Positions 27,211-37,876 are shown, counted from the stretch's first letter. The stretch: DNA of 64,000 nt from Cytophagales bacterium (GCA_013297755.1 JAAFIH010000001.1:62001-126000), one strand, 5' to 3'. Made by a program: numbers and translations. The notes: a model not told the origin generated them from the sequence alone.

Positions 27211-27295
27211 TGTGTAAGGCGATAACACCTTACACGGCAAAATTTCTAAATACTTAAGTCTATGGATGTGTAAGGTGATAACACCTTACACGGCA
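27211..27295 (-). repeat. REP hairpins R5 and R6 in tandem, inverted
   Basis: Two REPs (27211-27239 and 27267-27295) facing the opposite way from R1-R4, spaced 56 bases apart within a duplicated segment containing TTTCTAAATACTTAAGTC. Compared with R1-R4, one stem base is changed and its partner has changed too (arms GTGTAAGGTG / CACCTTACAC), keeping the hairpin paired. R5 has one mismatch from a GGC in place of GGT. Confidence 0.9.
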
Positions 27296-27326
27296 AAAAT
27301 TTTTTAAATAAAAAATGTAATTTTAT

Positions 27327-27356
27327 TTTGTTATATTAATTTTTGTAATATTTTTG
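27327..27356 (+). promoter_or_regulatory. Probable promoter of the lipoprotein pair
   Basis: TTTG at 27327-27330 and TATTTTTG at 27349-27356 with an 18-base spacer match the Bacteroidota -33/-7 pattern well. The first ATG is 27 bases beyond the -7 box. Confidence 0.6.
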
Positions 27357-27383
27357 CAATATCATTAACTAAAAAAATCAAAA

Positions 27384-27677
27384 ATGATTAAAAAACTAAT
27401 TTTTGCATCTTCAATTGCAGTAGCAATGATGTCGTGCAGTAGTAAGGGAGACTTTACTTGTGAATGTAAACCAACTACTTACACTTCCACACCAACTGGA
27501 GGTGCTGCTAGCCCTACAAGTTATGGAGATAGAGATTCTTATGTTATGACAGATGTCGATAAAGATTTAGCAAAAGCTCAATGTATGTCTTATACTCAGA
27601 CAATAACTCGTTCTAACAACGGAAATGCTGTTGAAACAAGTACTACAACAAGAAACTGTACATTAACTGCTAAGTAA
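27384..27677 (+). CDS. Small lipoprotein, tandem paralogue 1
   Basis: A 97-aa predicted lipoprotein: signal sequence LIFASSIAVAMMSC, with Cys at about residue 18 as the lipidated residue. Immediately after it comes SSKGDFTCEC, then a low-complexity Thr/Ser/Gly region, then QCMSYTQTITRS and a final RNCTLTAK. It shares this four-cysteine pattern (CEC, C, C) with the next gene, so two disulfides are plausible in the mature domain. Function unknown; the family looks like small Bacteroidota surface or periplasmic lipoproteins. Followed 28 bases later by its paralogue, with one terminator for both. Confidence 0.75.
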   Translation: MIKKLIFASSIAVAMMSCSSKGDFTCECKPTTYTSTPTGGAASPTSYGDRDSYVMTDVDKDLAKAQCMSYTQTITRSNNGNAVETSTTTRNCTLTAK

Positions 27678-27705
27678 ATATTAATAATTTTTAAATTAAA
27701 ATAAA

Positions 27706-28005
27706 ATGATAAAAACAATTATATCAATAGCTTCTGTTGCAACTATAATGATGTCTTGCAGCGGTAAAGGTGATTACACTTGCGAGTGTACTGAAACGTA
27801 CTCCAGTTTGAAAGGTACAACTACTACACCAAGTACTTCAACTACTACAACCAAAACTGTGTACGTAGACCAATATAAAAAATCTGCTCAACAAAATTGT
27901 GCTTCTATTACCTCAACTAGAACTGAAGTAGATTCTAAAGGTATAGATAAAGATCCTGTTGATTCTGATATTAGAACTACAACTTGCAAATTGACTTCAA
28001 ACTAA
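27706..28005 (+). CDS. Small lipoprotein, tandem paralogue 2
   Basis: A 99-aa paralogue of the preceding gene: lipobox IMMSC, then SGKGDYTCECTETYSS, a Thr-rich spacer, QQNCASITSTRT and the end TTCKLTSN. The cysteine spacing is conserved while the middle is freely variable, consistent with duplication and divergence. Followed at once by a strong terminator. Function unknown. Confidence 0.75.
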   Translation: MIKTIISIASVATIMMSCSGKGDYTCECTETYSSLKGTTTTPSTSTTTTKTVYVDQYKKSAQQNCASITSTRTEVDSKGIDKDPVDSDIRTTTCKLTSN

Positions 28006-28023
28006 TTCTTTGAAGTAACAATA

Positions 28024-28050
28024 AAAAAAGCCCCTTTTTGGGGCTTTTTT
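28024..28050 (+). terminator. Intrinsic terminator after the lipoprotein pair
   Basis: 11-bp stem AAAAAAGCCCC / GGGGCTTTTTT with a TTTTT loop and a following T run. It insulates rpoC from the upstream genes. Confidence 0.9.
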
Positions 28051-28165
28051 GTTTATGTAATCTTTATTAATGCAGGACAAGTTCAAAACTCAATATCTTT
28101 TTGTATTTTTTTATTTATTTGAAATATTTTTTACATTAAGTTTTCTTTTATTTAATTATTATTTC

Positions 28166-28173
28166 TATATTTG
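28166..28173 (+). promoter_or_regulatory. Candidate rpoC promoter -7 box
   Basis: TATATTTG, matching TAnnTTTG, 61 bases before the rpoC ATG and downstream of the terminator. No clear TTTG lies at the -33 position, so this is a partial match. Confidence 0.45.
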
Positions 28174-28233
28174 CGGTCTTCTCTAAAAAGTGTGTATAGC
28201 ACTTTTTACTAAACATTTGGTAATCAAGCAATT

Positions 28234-31200
28234 ATGGCTTTAAGAAAAAACAAAAAGTTTAATCCTGACTTCACGAAAGTCACCATTAGTTTAGCCTCGC
28301 CCGAATCCATACTCGAAAATTCGTATGGCGAAGTTACTCAACCCGAAACCATCAATTATCGCACCTACAAACCCGAAATGGGCGGATTATTCTGTGAAAG
28401 AATATTTGGGCCTGTCAAAGATTTTGAGTGCCATTGTGGCAAATACAAGCGAATCAGATACAAAGGTATCATCTGCGATCGTTGTGGTGTAGAAGTAACC
28501 GAGAAAAAAGTACGTAGAGAACGCATGGGACATATAGAACTGGTTGTTCCTGTGGCTCATATATGGTATTTCCGTTCGTTGCCAAACAAAATTGGTTACT
28601 TATTGGGTATGCCTTCCAAAAAATTAGATCAAATTATATATTACGAAAGATATGTAGTTGTCAATGCTGGTATCAAGGGCGAAGATGGTGTAAATCAACT
28701 TGATTTTCTTACTGAAGACGAGTATTTAGACATCATGGACAAGTTGCCACGTGAAAACCAAATGCTTGACGATGCTGATCCAAATAAATTTATCGCTCGT
28801 ATGGGGGCTGATGCCCTTACTATGTTGCTTGATAGACTTGATTTAGATTCACTTTCTTACTCGTTACGTTATCAAGCATCACATGATACATCTCAACAAC
28901 GTAAAGCTGACGCTCTCAAAAGACTGAAAGTAGTTGAGGCTTTTAGAGATGCTAATACCAGAATTCAAAACAAACCAGAGTGGATGATTATCAAAATGGT
29001 GCCTGTAATTCCACCAGAATTGCGTCCATTAGTTCCATTGGATGGAGGTAGATTTGCAACTTCTGATTTGAACGATTTATACAGACGAGTTATTATCAGA
29101 AACAATCGTTTGAAACGATTAATAGAAATAAAAGCTCCAGAAGTAATATTACGTAACGAAAAACGTATGTTGCAAGAGGCAGTAGATTCATTATTTGATA
29201 ACTCACGTAAAGTAAATGCTGTTCGTGCAGAAGGAAATCGTGCCTTGAAATCGCTTTCAGATATGTTGAAAGGAAAAGCTGGTCGATTCCGCCAAAACTT
29301 ACTTGGTAAACGTGTCGATTATTCTGGTCGTTCGGTAATTGTAGTAGGTCCCGAATTGAAGTTGCACGAATGTGGATTACCTAAAGATATGGGTGCTGAA
29401 TTATTCAAACCATTCATTATCCGAAAGTTAATAGAGCGTGGCATTGTAAAAACTGTAAAATCTGCTAAAAAAATTGTAGACAGAAAAGACGCAGTTGTTT
29501 GGGATATTCTTGAAAATGTATTGAAAGGACATCCAATATTATTGAATCGTGCACCTACTTTGCATAGACTAGGTATACAAGCATTTCAACCAAAATTGAT
29601 TGAAGGCAAAGCCATACAGTTACATCCTTTGGTTTGTACAGCATTCAATGCCGATTTTGATGGTGATCAAATGGCGGTTCACGTGCCACTTGGCCAAGAA
29701 GCAATATTAGAAGCTCAATTATTGATGTTGGCTTCGCACAATATTTTGAATCCAGCCAATGGAGCACCTGTTACTGTACCTTCACAAGACATGGTTTTGG
29801 GATTATATTACATTTCTAAAGGTCGTAGAGGCACTGAAGGAAACCCAGAACTTGGCGAAAATCATACTTATTATGGTTTTGAAGAAGCTATCATTGCTAT
29901 GAACGAGCGTAAGTTGTCTAAACATGCGTTTATTAAACTAAAAACAAAAGTAAAAAATGCTGCTGGTGTTTTAGAAGATAAAATCATTGAAACTGTAGCT
30001 GGTCGTATTTTAGTAAATCAATATATGCCTAAAGAAATGGGTTATATTGACGAATTATTGACAAAAAAGAAATTACAGCAAATTATTGGTTTGGTCTACA
30101 AAGCAGTTGGAAATGCCAAAACTGCCGAATTTTTAGATAAAATCAAAGAATTAGGATTCCAATATGCTTTCAGAGGTGGTCTCTCAATGGGGGTTGTGGA
30201 TATTATGACTCCAGATAATAAAATTGAATTGATTGCTAAAGCAAAAGAAGAGGTTGAAAATGTTTGGATTAATTATATGTCTGGTATAATTACTGACAAC
30301 GAACGATACAATCAAATTATTGATATTTGGACACGTGTAAACACCCAAATCACTGATACTTTGATGAAAAAACAAGAATCAGACCAACAAGGATTTAACT
30401 CTATCTATATGATGATGCACTCAGGTGCACGTGGTTCGAGAGAGCAAATACGTCAGTTAGGTGGTATGAGAGGTTTGATGGCTAAGCCACAAAAAAATCT
30501 TGCTGGTTCGGTAGGCGAAATTATCGAAAATCCAATTATTTCTAACTTTAAAGAGGGATTGGATGTACTAGAGTACTTTATTTCTACGCATGGTGCTCGT
30601 AAAGGTTTGGCTGATACAGCCCTTAAAACGGCAGATGCTGGTTACTTGACAAGACGTTTGGTAGATGTGGCTCAAGATGTAATCATCAACGAAGTTGATT
30701 GCGGTACTTTGAGAGGTATTACCATGACAGCTTTGAAAGAAAACGAAGATATCATAGAAGGTTTATTTGATAGAATCTTAGGTAGAGTTTCGGTACATGA
30801 TGTATATCACCCCGAAACCAACGAATTGATAGTGTCTTCTGGTCAAGAAATTAGCGAAGATATTGCTAAATTATTAGACGAAGTTGTAGAAGAGGTCGAA
30901 ATACGCTCTGTATTGACTTGCGAAACAAGAAGAGGAATTTGCTCTAAATGCTATGGTCGCAACTTGGCCAATGGTCGTATGGCTCAAAAAGGTGAAGCTG
31001 TTGGTGTAATTGCTGCTCAATCTATTGGAGAGCCTGGTACTCAGCTTACCCTTCGTACTTTCCACGTGGGTGGTACTGCAGGTAATATATCTATCGAATC
31101 GAGTATAAAAGCCAAATTTGATGGTAAAGTTGAATTTGATGAATTGCGATTTGTAGATTCCGTAAATGCTGAAAACGAAAAAATTGCAGTTGTAATTGGC

Positions 31201-32535
31201 CGTTCAGGCGAATTAAGAATTGTAGACAAAGAAGGCCGTAGTTTGATTTCAAATGTTGTTCCTTATGGTTCTTTGTTGAAAGTAAAACATGGCGATAAAA
31301 TCAAAAAAGGTGATGAGTTATGCTCGTGGGATCCATTTAATGCTGTAATTGTTTCAGAAATTGAAGGTTCTATCGAATTTGAAGCCATAGAAGAAAGTAT
31401 TACTTACAAAGAAGAATACGATGAGCAAACTGGCCATAGAGAAAAAATCATTACTGAAACAAAAGATAAACTCAAAAACCCAGCCATTATTGTAAAACAA
31501 AGCGATGGAGAGTTTAAAGGTTATAATTTGCCAGTAGGTGCTCGCTTGGTAGTAGAAGAAGGCAAGCAAATAAAAGCAGGTGAAGTATTGGCCAAATTGC
31601 CACGCTCGGTTGGTAAAAATAGAGATATCACTGGTGGTTTGCCACGAGTAACCGAATTATTTGAGGCTCGTAATCCTTCTAACCCTGCTGTAGTTTCTGA
31701 AATTGATGGTGTAGTTACTTATGGTGGCGTAAAACGTGGTAACAGAGAGGTAAATATAGAATCGAGAGACGGTGTTAAGAAAAAATACTTAGTTCCACTT
31801 TCTAAACATATTCTTGTTCAAGATAATGATTACGTAAAAGCTGGTGCTCCTATGAGTGATGGTGCAATAACCCCATCTGATATACTTTCTATCAAAGGAC
31901 CAACTGCAGTACAAGAGTATCTAACCAACGAAATACAAGAGGTTTATCGTTTGCAAGGGGTAAAAATCAATGACAAACACGTAGAAATAATTGTGCGTCA
32001 GATGTTGCAAAAAGTAGAAATCTTAGAACCAGGAGATACTAATTTCTTGCCAGGACAAGCCGTTGATAAATTTACATTCCGTGAAGAAAACGATGCAATC
32101 TTAGACAAAAAAGTGGTTGAAGATGCAGGAGACTCTAATCTTAAACCAGGACAAATAGTATCGTCTAGGAAATTGAGAGATGAAAACTCTTCGTTGAAAC
32201 GTCAAGACAAAAAATTGATTACAGTGAGAGATGCTCAAGCTGCTGTGTCAAGCCCAATGCTTCAAGGTATCACTCAGGCATCTTTAGGAACCGAAAGTTG
32301 GATTTCGGCTGCCTCGTTCCAAGAAACAACCAAAGTATTGAGCGAAGCTGCTGTACGTGGAAAACGTGATGGATTGCAAGGTTTGAAAGAAAATGTAATT
32401 GTTGGACATTTGATTCCAGCAGGTACAGGTTTGAGAGATTACCAAGACATTATCGTAGGTTCAAAAGAAGAGTACGATCAATTGGTGGAAACTAAAAAAT
32501 CATTCAAACGCAGAAAAGAAGTTGTTTCTGCATAA
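28234..32535 (+). CDS. rpoC: DNA-directed RNA polymerase beta-prime subunit
   Basis: A 1433-aa RpoC, the catalytic-site subunit of RNA polymerase, of the usual Bacteroidota length. The N-terminal zinc ribbon has four cysteines in [20 protein letters not shown] (about residues 66-85). The active-centre Mg-binding motif NADFDGDQM lies at 472-480. The second zinc site [14 protein letters not shown] lies at about 895-910, and the bridge/trigger-helix and C-terminal clamp regions are intact. Normally rpoB precedes rpoC in the same operon; here the upstream neighbour is a terminator and two lipoprotein genes, so rpoC must be transcribed on its own. Followed by its own terminator. Confidence 0.98.
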   Translation: MALRKNKKFNPDFTKVTISLASPESILENSYGEVTQPETINYRTYKPEMGGLFCERIFGPVKDFECHCGKYKRIRYKGIICDRCGVEVTEKKVRRERMGHIELVVPVAHIWYFRSLPNKIGYLLGMPSKKLDQIIYYERYVVVNAGIKGEDGVNQLDFLTEDEYLDIMDKLPRENQMLDDADPNKFIARMGADALTMLLDRLDLDSLSYSLRYQASHDTSQQRKADALKRLKVVEAFRDANTRIQNKPEWMIIKMVPVIPPELRPLVPLDGGRFATSDLNDLYRRVIIRNNRLKRLIEIKAPEVILRNEKRMLQEAVDSLFDNSRKVNAVRAEGNRALKSLSDMLKGKAGRFRQNLLGKRVDYSGRSVIVVGPELKLHECGLPKDMGAELFKPFIIRKLIERGIVKTVKSAKKIVDRKDAVVWDILENVLKGHPILLNRAPTLHRLGIQAFQPKLIEGKAIQLHPLVCTAFNADFDGDQMAVHVPLGQEAILEAQLLMLASHNILNPANGAPVTVPSQDMVLGLYYISKGRRGTEGNPELGENHTYYGFEEAIIAMNERKLSKHAFIKLKTKVKNAAGVLEDKIIETVAGRILVNQYMPKEMGYIDELLTKKKLQQIIGLVYKAVGNAKTAEFLDKIKELGFQYAFRGGLSMGVVDIMTPDNKIELIAKAKEEVENVWINYMSGIITDNERYNQIIDIWTRVNTQITDTLMKKQESDQQGFNSIYMMMHSGARGSREQIRQLGGMRGLMAKPQKNLAGSVGEIIENPIISNFKEGLDVLEYFISTHGARKGLADTALKTADAGYLTRRLVDVAQDVIINEVDCGTLRGITMTALKENEDIIEGLFDRILGRVSVHDVYHPETNELIVSSGQEISEDIAKLLDEVVEEVEIRSVLTCETRRGICSKCYGRNLANGRMAQKGEAVGVIAAQSIGEPGTQLTLRTFHVGGTAGNISIESSIKAKFDGKVEFDELRFVDSVNAENEKIAVVIGRSGELRIVDKEGRSLISNVVPYGSLLKVKHGDKIKKGDELCSWDPFNAVIVSEIEGSIEFEAIEESITYKEEYDEQTGHREKIITETKDKLKNPAIIVKQSDGEFKGYNLPVGARLVVEEGKQIKAGEVLAKLPRSVGKNRDITGGLPRVTELFEARNPSNPAVVSEIDGVVTYGGVKRGNREVNIESRDGVKKKYLVPLSKHILVQDNDYVKAGAPMSDGAITPSDILSIKGPTAVQEYLTNEIQEVYRLQGVKINDKHVEIIVRQMLQKVEILEPGDTNFLPGQAVDKFTFREENDAILDKKVVEDAGDSNLKPGQIVSSRKLRDENSSLKRQDKKLITVRDAQAAVSSPMLQGITQASLGTESWISAASFQETTKVLSEAAVRGKRDGLQGLKENVIVGHLIPAGTGLRDYQDIIVGSKEEYDQLVETKKSFKRRKEVVSA

Positions 32536-32556
32536 ATGCTGAAATAATTCTGGATA

Positions 32557-32591
32557 AAAAAAGCCTCAAATTCAATATTTGAGGCTTTTTT
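32557..32591 (+). terminator. Intrinsic terminator of rpoC
   Basis: Stem AAAAAAGCCTCAAAT / ATTTGAGGCTTTTTT with a TCAAT loop, 21 bases after the rpoC stop. Confidence 0.9.
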
Positions 32592-32683
32592 GCTTTTATA
32601 AGTTTTCATTTTCTGCAAAATTACTTTCTTTATACCAAGGCAAACGCATTTAAGAAATACTAAAAAAATTACTAAATCATGTT

Positions 32684-32775
32684 CCATATCGTTTGCTAAG
32701 GCATTTTTTATTGCCACTATCTTAGGCTTTCTCCACTGGAAAAAGAAAATCTGATTCGTAAGTAAACGACATTGA
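32684..32775 (-). repeat. Family B palindromic repeat, copy B4 (inverted)
   Basis: Read on the minus strand it begins ATCAATGTCGTTTACTTACG, has CTTTTTCCAGTGGAGAAAGC in the middle, then GTGGCAATAAAAAATGCC, and ends GCAAACGATAT. This matches B1 and B2 along its length. It lies between rpoC and groES. A short adjoining stretch, AGGCAAACGCATTTAAGA at about 32638, also recurs near 61999. Confidence 0.75.
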
Positions 32776-32944
32776 TATAATATTGTCAAAAGTCATTTTT
32801 TCATGATAATATAAAAATCTGCCAATATTTCTTAATTAAGTAAAAATATAAATTTTGGCACATTTAATGTTATATAATCAATATTAGAAATAAAGTTGGC
32901 CTAAGGCTGACAATTTTAATATAACTTAAAACTTACATTATACA

Positions 32945-33220
32945 ATGGCAATCAAAATTAAACCTCTTGCAGATAGAGTTCTAGTAGAACCCGCTGCAGC
33001 AGAAACAAAAACAGCTTCAGGTCTTTATATACCAGATTCTGCTAAAGAAAAACCTCAAAAAGGGGTAGTAATAGCTATAGGTACTGGCAAAAAAGACGAG
33101 CCAATGACAGTAAAAGTAGGCGATGATGTGCTATATGGCAAATATTCAGGCACTGAAATCACTATCGAAGGCAAAGAATACCTCATCATGCGTGAGGCTG
33201 ATATTTTTGCTATTATTTAA
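32945..33220 (+). CDS. groES: Co-chaperonin GroES
   Basis: A 91-aa heptameric lid of the GroEL chaperonin. It starts [21 protein letters not shown] and has the mobile loop around [19 protein letters not shown], with the usual C-terminal [14 protein letters not shown]. The length is typical. It lies 93 bases upstream of groEL on the same strand, the standard operon. I see no CIRCE operator upstream. Confidence 0.97.
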   Translation: MAIKIKPLADRVLVEPAAAETKTASGLYIPDSAKEKPQKGVVIAIGTGKKDEPMTVKVGDDVLYGKYSGTEITIEGKEYLIMREADIFAII

Positions 33221-33313
33221 TTACACATGTGTAATTATTGATGCAAAAAGCGTTTTTAATTATTCATATTTTAATCATTAATAATTCATAATTTATAACT
33301 TATATCTAAAAAA

Positions 33314-34951
33314 ATGGCTGCAAAAACGATTTATTTCGATTCAGAAGCGAGAGAAAAATTAAAAAAAGGGGTTGATACTTTGGCAAATGCCGTAAAAGTA
33401 ACACTTGGTCCAAAAGGTAAAAATGTAATTCTTGATAAAAAATTTGGCTCACCAACCATCACTAAAGATGGGGTTACAGTGGCCAAAGATATAGAATTGA
33501 AAGATGCTGTAGAAAATATGGGTGCTCAATTGGTAAAAGAAGTTGCCTCTAAAACTGCCGATTCGGCAGGTGATGGTACAACTACTGCTACTGTGTTGGC
33601 TCAAGCTATTTTCAATGCTGGTATCAAAAATGTGGCTGCTGGAGCCAATCCAATGGATTTGAAACGTGGTATCGACAAAGCTGTAATTCATGTAGTAAAT
33701 AACCTTACTGCAATGAAAAAAGAAATAAAAAATAGCAATGAAGAAATAAAACAAGTTGCTACAATATCGGCAAACAACGACCACGAAATCGGTAAAATGA
33801 TTGCAGATGCTTTTGCAAAAGTTGGCAAAGATGGTGTAATTACGGTAGAAGAGGCCAAAGGAACTACTGATGAGGTTAAAACTGTAGAAGGAATGCAGTT
33901 TGATAGAGGCTATTTATCGCCCTATTTTACTACAAATACAGAATCTATGGAAGTAGAAATGGACAGACCATTGATACTTATATACGAGAAAAAAATCTCC
34001 TCAATGAAAGAATTATTACCAGTGTTAGAGCAAGTTGCTCAAACTGGTCGCCCACTTTTGATTATATCTGAAGAGGTAGAAGGCGAAGCCCTAGCTACAT
34101 TGGTAGTAAACAAAATTCGTGGTGCCTTAAAAGTATGTGCAGTAAAAGCCCCAGGTTTTGGCGATAGAAGAAAAGCTATGTTAGAAGATATTGCCATTTT
34201 GACAGGTGGAACTGTAATTTCTGAAGACCAAGGACATAAATTAGAAAATGCTACTTTAGACCAACTTGGCTCATCAGAAAAAATAGTTGTGGATAAAGAT
34301 AACACTACTATCATCAATGGTTCTGGCAAATCAGATGCTATCAAAGGCAGAGTAAACGAAATCAAAAACCAAATAGAAAAATCTACTTCGGATTATGATA
34401 AAGAAAAAATGCAGGAGCGTTTGGCAAAATTATCAGGTGGCGTTGCCATTTTATATATAGGTGCAGCTACTGAAACTGAAATGAAAGAGAAAAAAGACCG
34501 TGTAGACGATGCCCTACATGCTACTCGTGCTGCTATTGCCGAAGGTATAGTTGCTGGTGGTGGTGTAGCTCTGATACGTGCGGCAGCCGATCTTGATAAA
34601 ATAAAAGCACATAACGAAGACGAAAAAACTGGCGTTGATATTATCAGAAGAGCCGTAGAAGCTCCTCTAAGAACTATTGTTGCTAACTGTGGCCTTGAGG
34701 CTTCTGTAATTGTAAATAAAGTAAAAGAAGGAAAAGACGATTTTGGATACAACGCCCGTGAAGATAAGTTTGAAAACCTTATCAAAATAGGTGTACTTGA
34801 TCCTGTAAAAGTTACTCGTTTGGCTTTACAAAATGCAGCTTCTGTGGCTAGTTTGCTACTTACTACCGAGTGTGTCATTGCCGAAGAAAAAGAAGATGCT
34901 CCACCTATGCCTCCTATGGGCGGTGGCGGTGGCATGGGCGGCATGTACTAA
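33314..34951 (+). CDS. groEL: Chaperonin GroEL
   Basis: A 545-aa 60-kDa chaperonin that folds proteins inside a GroES-capped double ring. It has the nucleotide-binding [14 protein letters not shown] and [16 protein letters not shown] regions, the catalytic Asp in the C-terminal equatorial domain, and the flexible Gly-Met tail ([11 protein letters not shown]). Length matches the family. Only one copy is present in this window. It shares a transcript with groES and is followed by a strong terminator. Confidence 0.98.
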   Translation: MAAKTIYFDSEAREKLKKGVDTLANAVKVTLGPKGKNVILDKKFGSPTITKDGVTVAKDIELKDAVENMGAQLVKEVASKTADSAGDGTTTATVLAQAIFNAGIKNVAAGANPMDLKRGIDKAVIHVVNNLTAMKKEIKNSNEEIKQVATISANNDHEIGKMIADAFAKVGKDGVITVEEAKGTTDEVKTVEGMQFDRGYLSPYFTTNTESMEVEMDRPLILIYEKKISSMKELLPVLEQVAQTGRPLLIISEEVEGEALATLVVNKIRGALKVCAVKAPGFGDRRKAMLEDIAILTGGTVISEDQGHKLENATLDQLGSSEKIVVDKDNTTIINGSGKSDAIKGRVNEIKNQIEKSTSDYDKEKMQERLAKLSGGVAILYIGAATETEMKEKKDRVDDALHATRAAIAEGIVAGGGVALIRAAADLDKIKAHNEDEKTGVDIIRRAVEAPLRTIVANCGLEASVIVNKVKEGKDDFGYNAREDKFENLIKIGVLDPVKVTRLALQNAASVASLLLTTECVIAEEKEDAPPMPPMGGGGGMGGMY

Positions 34952-34975
34952 GCCTTTGCTTTATCTCAATAACTC

Positions 34976-35012
34976 AAAAAAGCCTTTTTCTATCAAGAAA
35001 AGGGCTTTTTTT
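34976..35012 (+). terminator. Intrinsic terminator of groES-groEL
   Basis: Stem of about 15 bp, AAAAAAGCCTTTTTCT / AGAAAAGGGCTTTTTT, with an ATCA loop and T run, 24 bases after the groEL stop. Confidence 0.9.
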
Positions 35013-35141
35013 GTAAGTACTATTTTAGTATGTTGATATAAAACAATAAGATTTTAATTTTAAATTTTGAAATAATTTATTTGCTAAATTAGTTAGTTAC
35101 TGGATTTTTAAAAAAGTCTTTTACGAAATTATAAGATACTT

Positions 35142-36332
35142 CTAATTATATTTTTTTAAAATTTCTTCTTTAATCATTCTATCAATTAATTTTTGGTCTG
35201 CTAAATCATTTATGCCAAGTTTGTGCATTTTCCAGGTTTTTTCTTCATAATTTGATGTATTAAAAGCATTTATTTCGTCTTTTCCGCCCAGTAAATACCA
35301 ACGTGAAACACTATCTTTATCAAATTGAAAAATTTTAAGATTTAATTTTCTCAAAAATTTATCTCGTTCGGCCACCGAGCCAAAAGTTTTTGTAGGACCT
35401 ACTTTATTGTATGTGTTTTCTGATACTATAAAAATTGTTTTGACCAATGTTTCAGCCCCATTAATTTTAGATTTTAAAGGTGGTGTAGTAGAAACCATAT
35501 ACATTTTTACAGATTCAGGTTGAACCAATTTTGTAGTTTTATCTGCGGATTGCAACATAACCCATTGGTCTTTTTGAAAAGGCTCAAAAACCTTGTCCAT
35601 AGCCACTCTATCCTTTTTTTTGATGGCTTCGGCCAATGGTTTTTGGTGCGAATAATCCCATTTTAGACTCCCAATGGCTATGTCGCCTAGATTTGGGGTA
35701 GTAATGGTAAGTGTAGGAAACAAATGTTTTAGTTTTGAAGCCAATGCATCTGCACGAGCTTTTGCAAGCATTTTGTTGTTTTCTATACTTGTTTTACCAG
35801 AAATAGAACTTCCATCTGGATTCAAATTATTATTTGGTTTTGTAGGATCAAAACTTGTAGGTATTTGAGAAGCACTACCAGTAATTTTAAGGCTAAAAGG
35901 CTTGTTTTTATTATCTGTACCTAAAAAAAGCCTAACTTTATCAACTAATTCTTTAAAAGCGTGCTCACCATCTTCAGTAAAATCTGTACGATTATTCTTA
36001 AACTGCTTAAAAGCAGGGATATGTAACTGAATATCTTTGACTTCTACCAAATTAAACTGCAAAGTTTGTGTTGATCTTATAAGATTAGCTTTGGCTTTTA
36101 ATTCAACTTGAATTGGTGTAAAAACATCATATCCTGCTGGGTTTATGGGTACTTTTACAGGGCATTCTCCTGTATTCTTTGGCTTTATTTGTGGCCCACT
36201 TGGGCTGCCATTAAAGGACCTATTTGTGTTTTTTCGACCATTTTCCTCTTTATTTTGGGCAATTAAAACATAATTTAATAGTAATAATATACCTAAAAAA
36301 AATTTAATATAAAATATATTTCTTAAAGACAT
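35142..36332 (-). CDS. Exported OmpA-like domain protein, divergent
   Basis: A 396-aa protein with an N-terminal signal segment (FFLGILLLLNYVLIAQ). Residues about 115-200 resemble an OmpA C-terminal (peptidoglycan-associated) fold: FTEDGEHAFKELVDKVRLFLG, LKITGSASQIP, then NNKMLAKARADALASKLKHLF, although the standard NxxLSxxRAxxV motif is only loosely met. The rest (about 230-396) is unrecognised. The signal peptide and OmpA-like fold suggest a periplasmic or outer-membrane-associated protein. Monocistronic. Confidence 0.6.
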   Translation of the reverse strand: MSLRNIFYIKFFLGILLLLNYVLIAQNKEENGRKNTNRSFNGSPSGPQIKPKNTGECPVKVPINPAGYDVFTPIQVELKAKANLIRSTQTLQFNLVEVKDIQLHIPAFKQFKNNRTDFTEDGEHAFKELVDKVRLFLGTDNKNKPFSLKITGSASQIPTSFDPTKPNNNLNPDGSSISGKTSIENNKMLAKARADALASKLKHLFPTLTITTPNLGDIAIGSLKWDYSHQKPLAEAIKKKDRVAMDKVFEPFQKDQWVMLQSADKTTKLVQPESVKMYMVSTTPPLKSKINGAETLVKTIFIVSENTYNKVGPTKTFGSVAERDKFLRKLNLKIFQFDKDSVSRWYLLGGKDEINAFNTSNYEEKTWKMHKLGINDLADQKLIDRMIKEEILKKYN

Positions 36333-36718
36333 TTTTGGATGGATTTCAAGTTTGTTTTAAAGTTATTTTTAATTTTAATCAAATTAAAACTATTTTTAGG
36401 TTACATAAAATATTGTAGAAATAATGAATAATAAAATCTAAAAATTAATTTTATTCATGAATAATTATTTTTCAAATATACAAAAAAATAGATTTTTTCA
36501 AATAATGATTTTTTAAATACTTTTTCTTAAAAAAGTAATATTTATAACTTTATAAATAATTATATTTTAAAAAATTACCATAAATCCTAATAAAAAAAAT
36601 AATGTTAAAAATAATAAAATAAAATAAATATTTACTAAGTTTGCAAAAAGTACTATTTATAATTTTAGTCTTTAAAATATTACTTTAAATAAAAGGGGAA
36701 ACCAAAATCAAAAAAATT
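36333..36718. other. Gene-free AT-rich region with nuoJ promoter box
   Basis: Extremely A/T-rich with no open frame of note on either strand. It separates two divergent genes, so both promoters should lie here. TAAGTTTG at 36636-36643 fits the -7 consensus for the plus-strand nuoJ, 77 bases before its ATG. No repeat family was recognised. Confidence 0.5.
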
Positions 36719-37225
36719 ATGATGCAAAATGTGTTTTATTTTCTAGCTTTTTTAGCTTTGTTGTGTTCGTTGATGGTAGTTTTTTCTAAAAATCCTATTC
36801 ATAGTGTCTTATATTTAATTATTACTTTTTTTGCTATTGCAGGACACTATATTTTACTAAATGCTCAATTTTTGGCAGTTGTTCATATCATCGTTTATGC
36901 TGGAGCTATAATGGTACTATTTTTATTTGTGATTATGTTTTTAAACTTAAATACCGAAACCGAGCCACAGCAGTCATCAATCATTAAGTTGGCAGGATCG
37001 GTGGCTGGCGGTAGTTTAATGTTATTATTTGTAGCTGCTCTTAAAGATACTGCTCTAATCACAAATGCCAATCCAAGTACAGAAATAGGTCTTGTAAAAA
37101 CTTTGGGGATGACTTTATTTAATAGCTATTTGCTTCCATTTGAACTCGTTTCAATTTTGTTTTTGGCTGCCCTCATTGGAGCTGTTACTCTTGGCAAAAA
37201 AGAAGAGCTTGTGGCCGACAAATAA
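36719..37225 (+). CDS. nuoJ: NADH-quinone oxidoreductase subunit J
   Basis: A 168-aa membrane subunit of respiratory complex I with five helices. Recognised from SKNPIHSVLYLIITFFAIAGHYILL, of which the key NPIHSVLYLI core lies at about residues 25-34, and HIIVYAGAIMVLFLFVIM with YAGAIMVLFLF at about 60-70, the most conserved NuoJ segment. Neither nuoI nor nuoK is adjacent; the gene is followed by lptC and hisA. It is therefore transcribed away from the other complex I genes seen in this window (42035-44905 and 53568-55001). Confidence 0.93.
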   Translation: MMQNVFYFLAFLALLCSLMVVFSKNPIHSVLYLIITFFAIAGHYILLNAQFLAVVHIIVYAGAIMVLFLFVIMFLNLNTETEPQQSSIIKLAGSVAGGSLMLLFVAALKDTALITNANPSTEIGLVKTLGMTLFNSYLLPFELVSILFLAALIGAVTLGKKEELVADK

Positions 37226-37263
37226 ATAATATTGTCGCAAAATACTTCTAAAAATCATTATCT

Positions 37264-37839
37264 TTGAATCTAGTTCATTTAGTTTATAAAATTATTATTA
37301 ACGAAAATAAAATTAAAATAGAAATTTTCTTTTTGATTCTATTCACTTTATTTTTATTGAATTGTAGCACAGATAATAAAATTAAAAATCTCAAAAAATA
37401 TGATGGTCCCTTAATCATTGCCACAGACGTACATACTCTCTTTAGTGATTCTGCATTACTCAAAGTTGAATTAAAAGCACCCTTGCAGTATGAATACGAA
37501 AATGGAGATAGGGTATTTCCTAAAGGTGTAGTGATATACTTTTTAGAAAAAGATGGTAGAGTGTCTAATAGTTTAAAGGCTAATCATGGAAAATTTTACA
37601 AATCTACTGGAATTTATACAGCTACAGGCAATGTAATCATAAAAGATACTATTGCACATAAGAAAATGAATACCGAAAAATTACATTGGAATCCTGCAAA
37701 GAAAAAGGTATACACCGAAAAATTTGTTCGTATAGAAACCCAAAACGAAATTTTGACTGGTAATGGATTAGATGCAACCCAAGATTTTTCATATTACAAA
37801 ATTCTTAAACCCACAGGTGTATTTTCTATTAACCAATAA
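37264..37839 (+). CDS. lptC: LptC-like lipopolysaccharide-transport lipoprotein
   Basis: A 191-aa protein that starts at TTG and has a hydrophobic segment IFFLILFTLFLLNC ending in a lipobox with Cys34. The mature part is a beta-jelly-roll typical of LptC/LptA-type proteins: VELKAPLQYEYENGDRVFPKG, then LKANHGKFYKSTGIYTATGN and LTGNGLDATQDFSYYKI. In Bacteroidota, LptC is a lipoprotein that couples the LptBFG ABC transporter to the LPS bridge. nuoJ precedes it by 38 bases and hisA follows by 37, so the three may form an operon without obvious functional logic. Confidence 0.82.
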   Translation: MNLVHLVYKIIINENKIKIEIFFLILFTLFLLNCSTDNKIKNLKKYDGPLIIATDVHTLFSDSALLKVELKAPLQYEYENGDRVFPKGVVIYFLEKDGRVSNSLKANHGKFYKSTGIYTATGNVIIKDTIAHKKMNTEKLHWNPAKKKVYTEKFVRIETQNEILTGNGLDATQDFSYYKILKPTGVFSINQ

Positions 37840-37876
37840 TAATTATACATAATTTTCTTACTAAAAAAATACGCTC

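Noticed and set aside
32780-32944. CIRCE heat-shock operator before groES
   Set aside because: No TTAGCACTC / GAGTGCTAA pair is present. Only a short CTTAATTAAG palindrome is visible.
34393-34944. 183-codon open frame antisense to groEL
   Set aside because: A compositional shadow of the groEL codons; it has no promoter context or recognisable domain.
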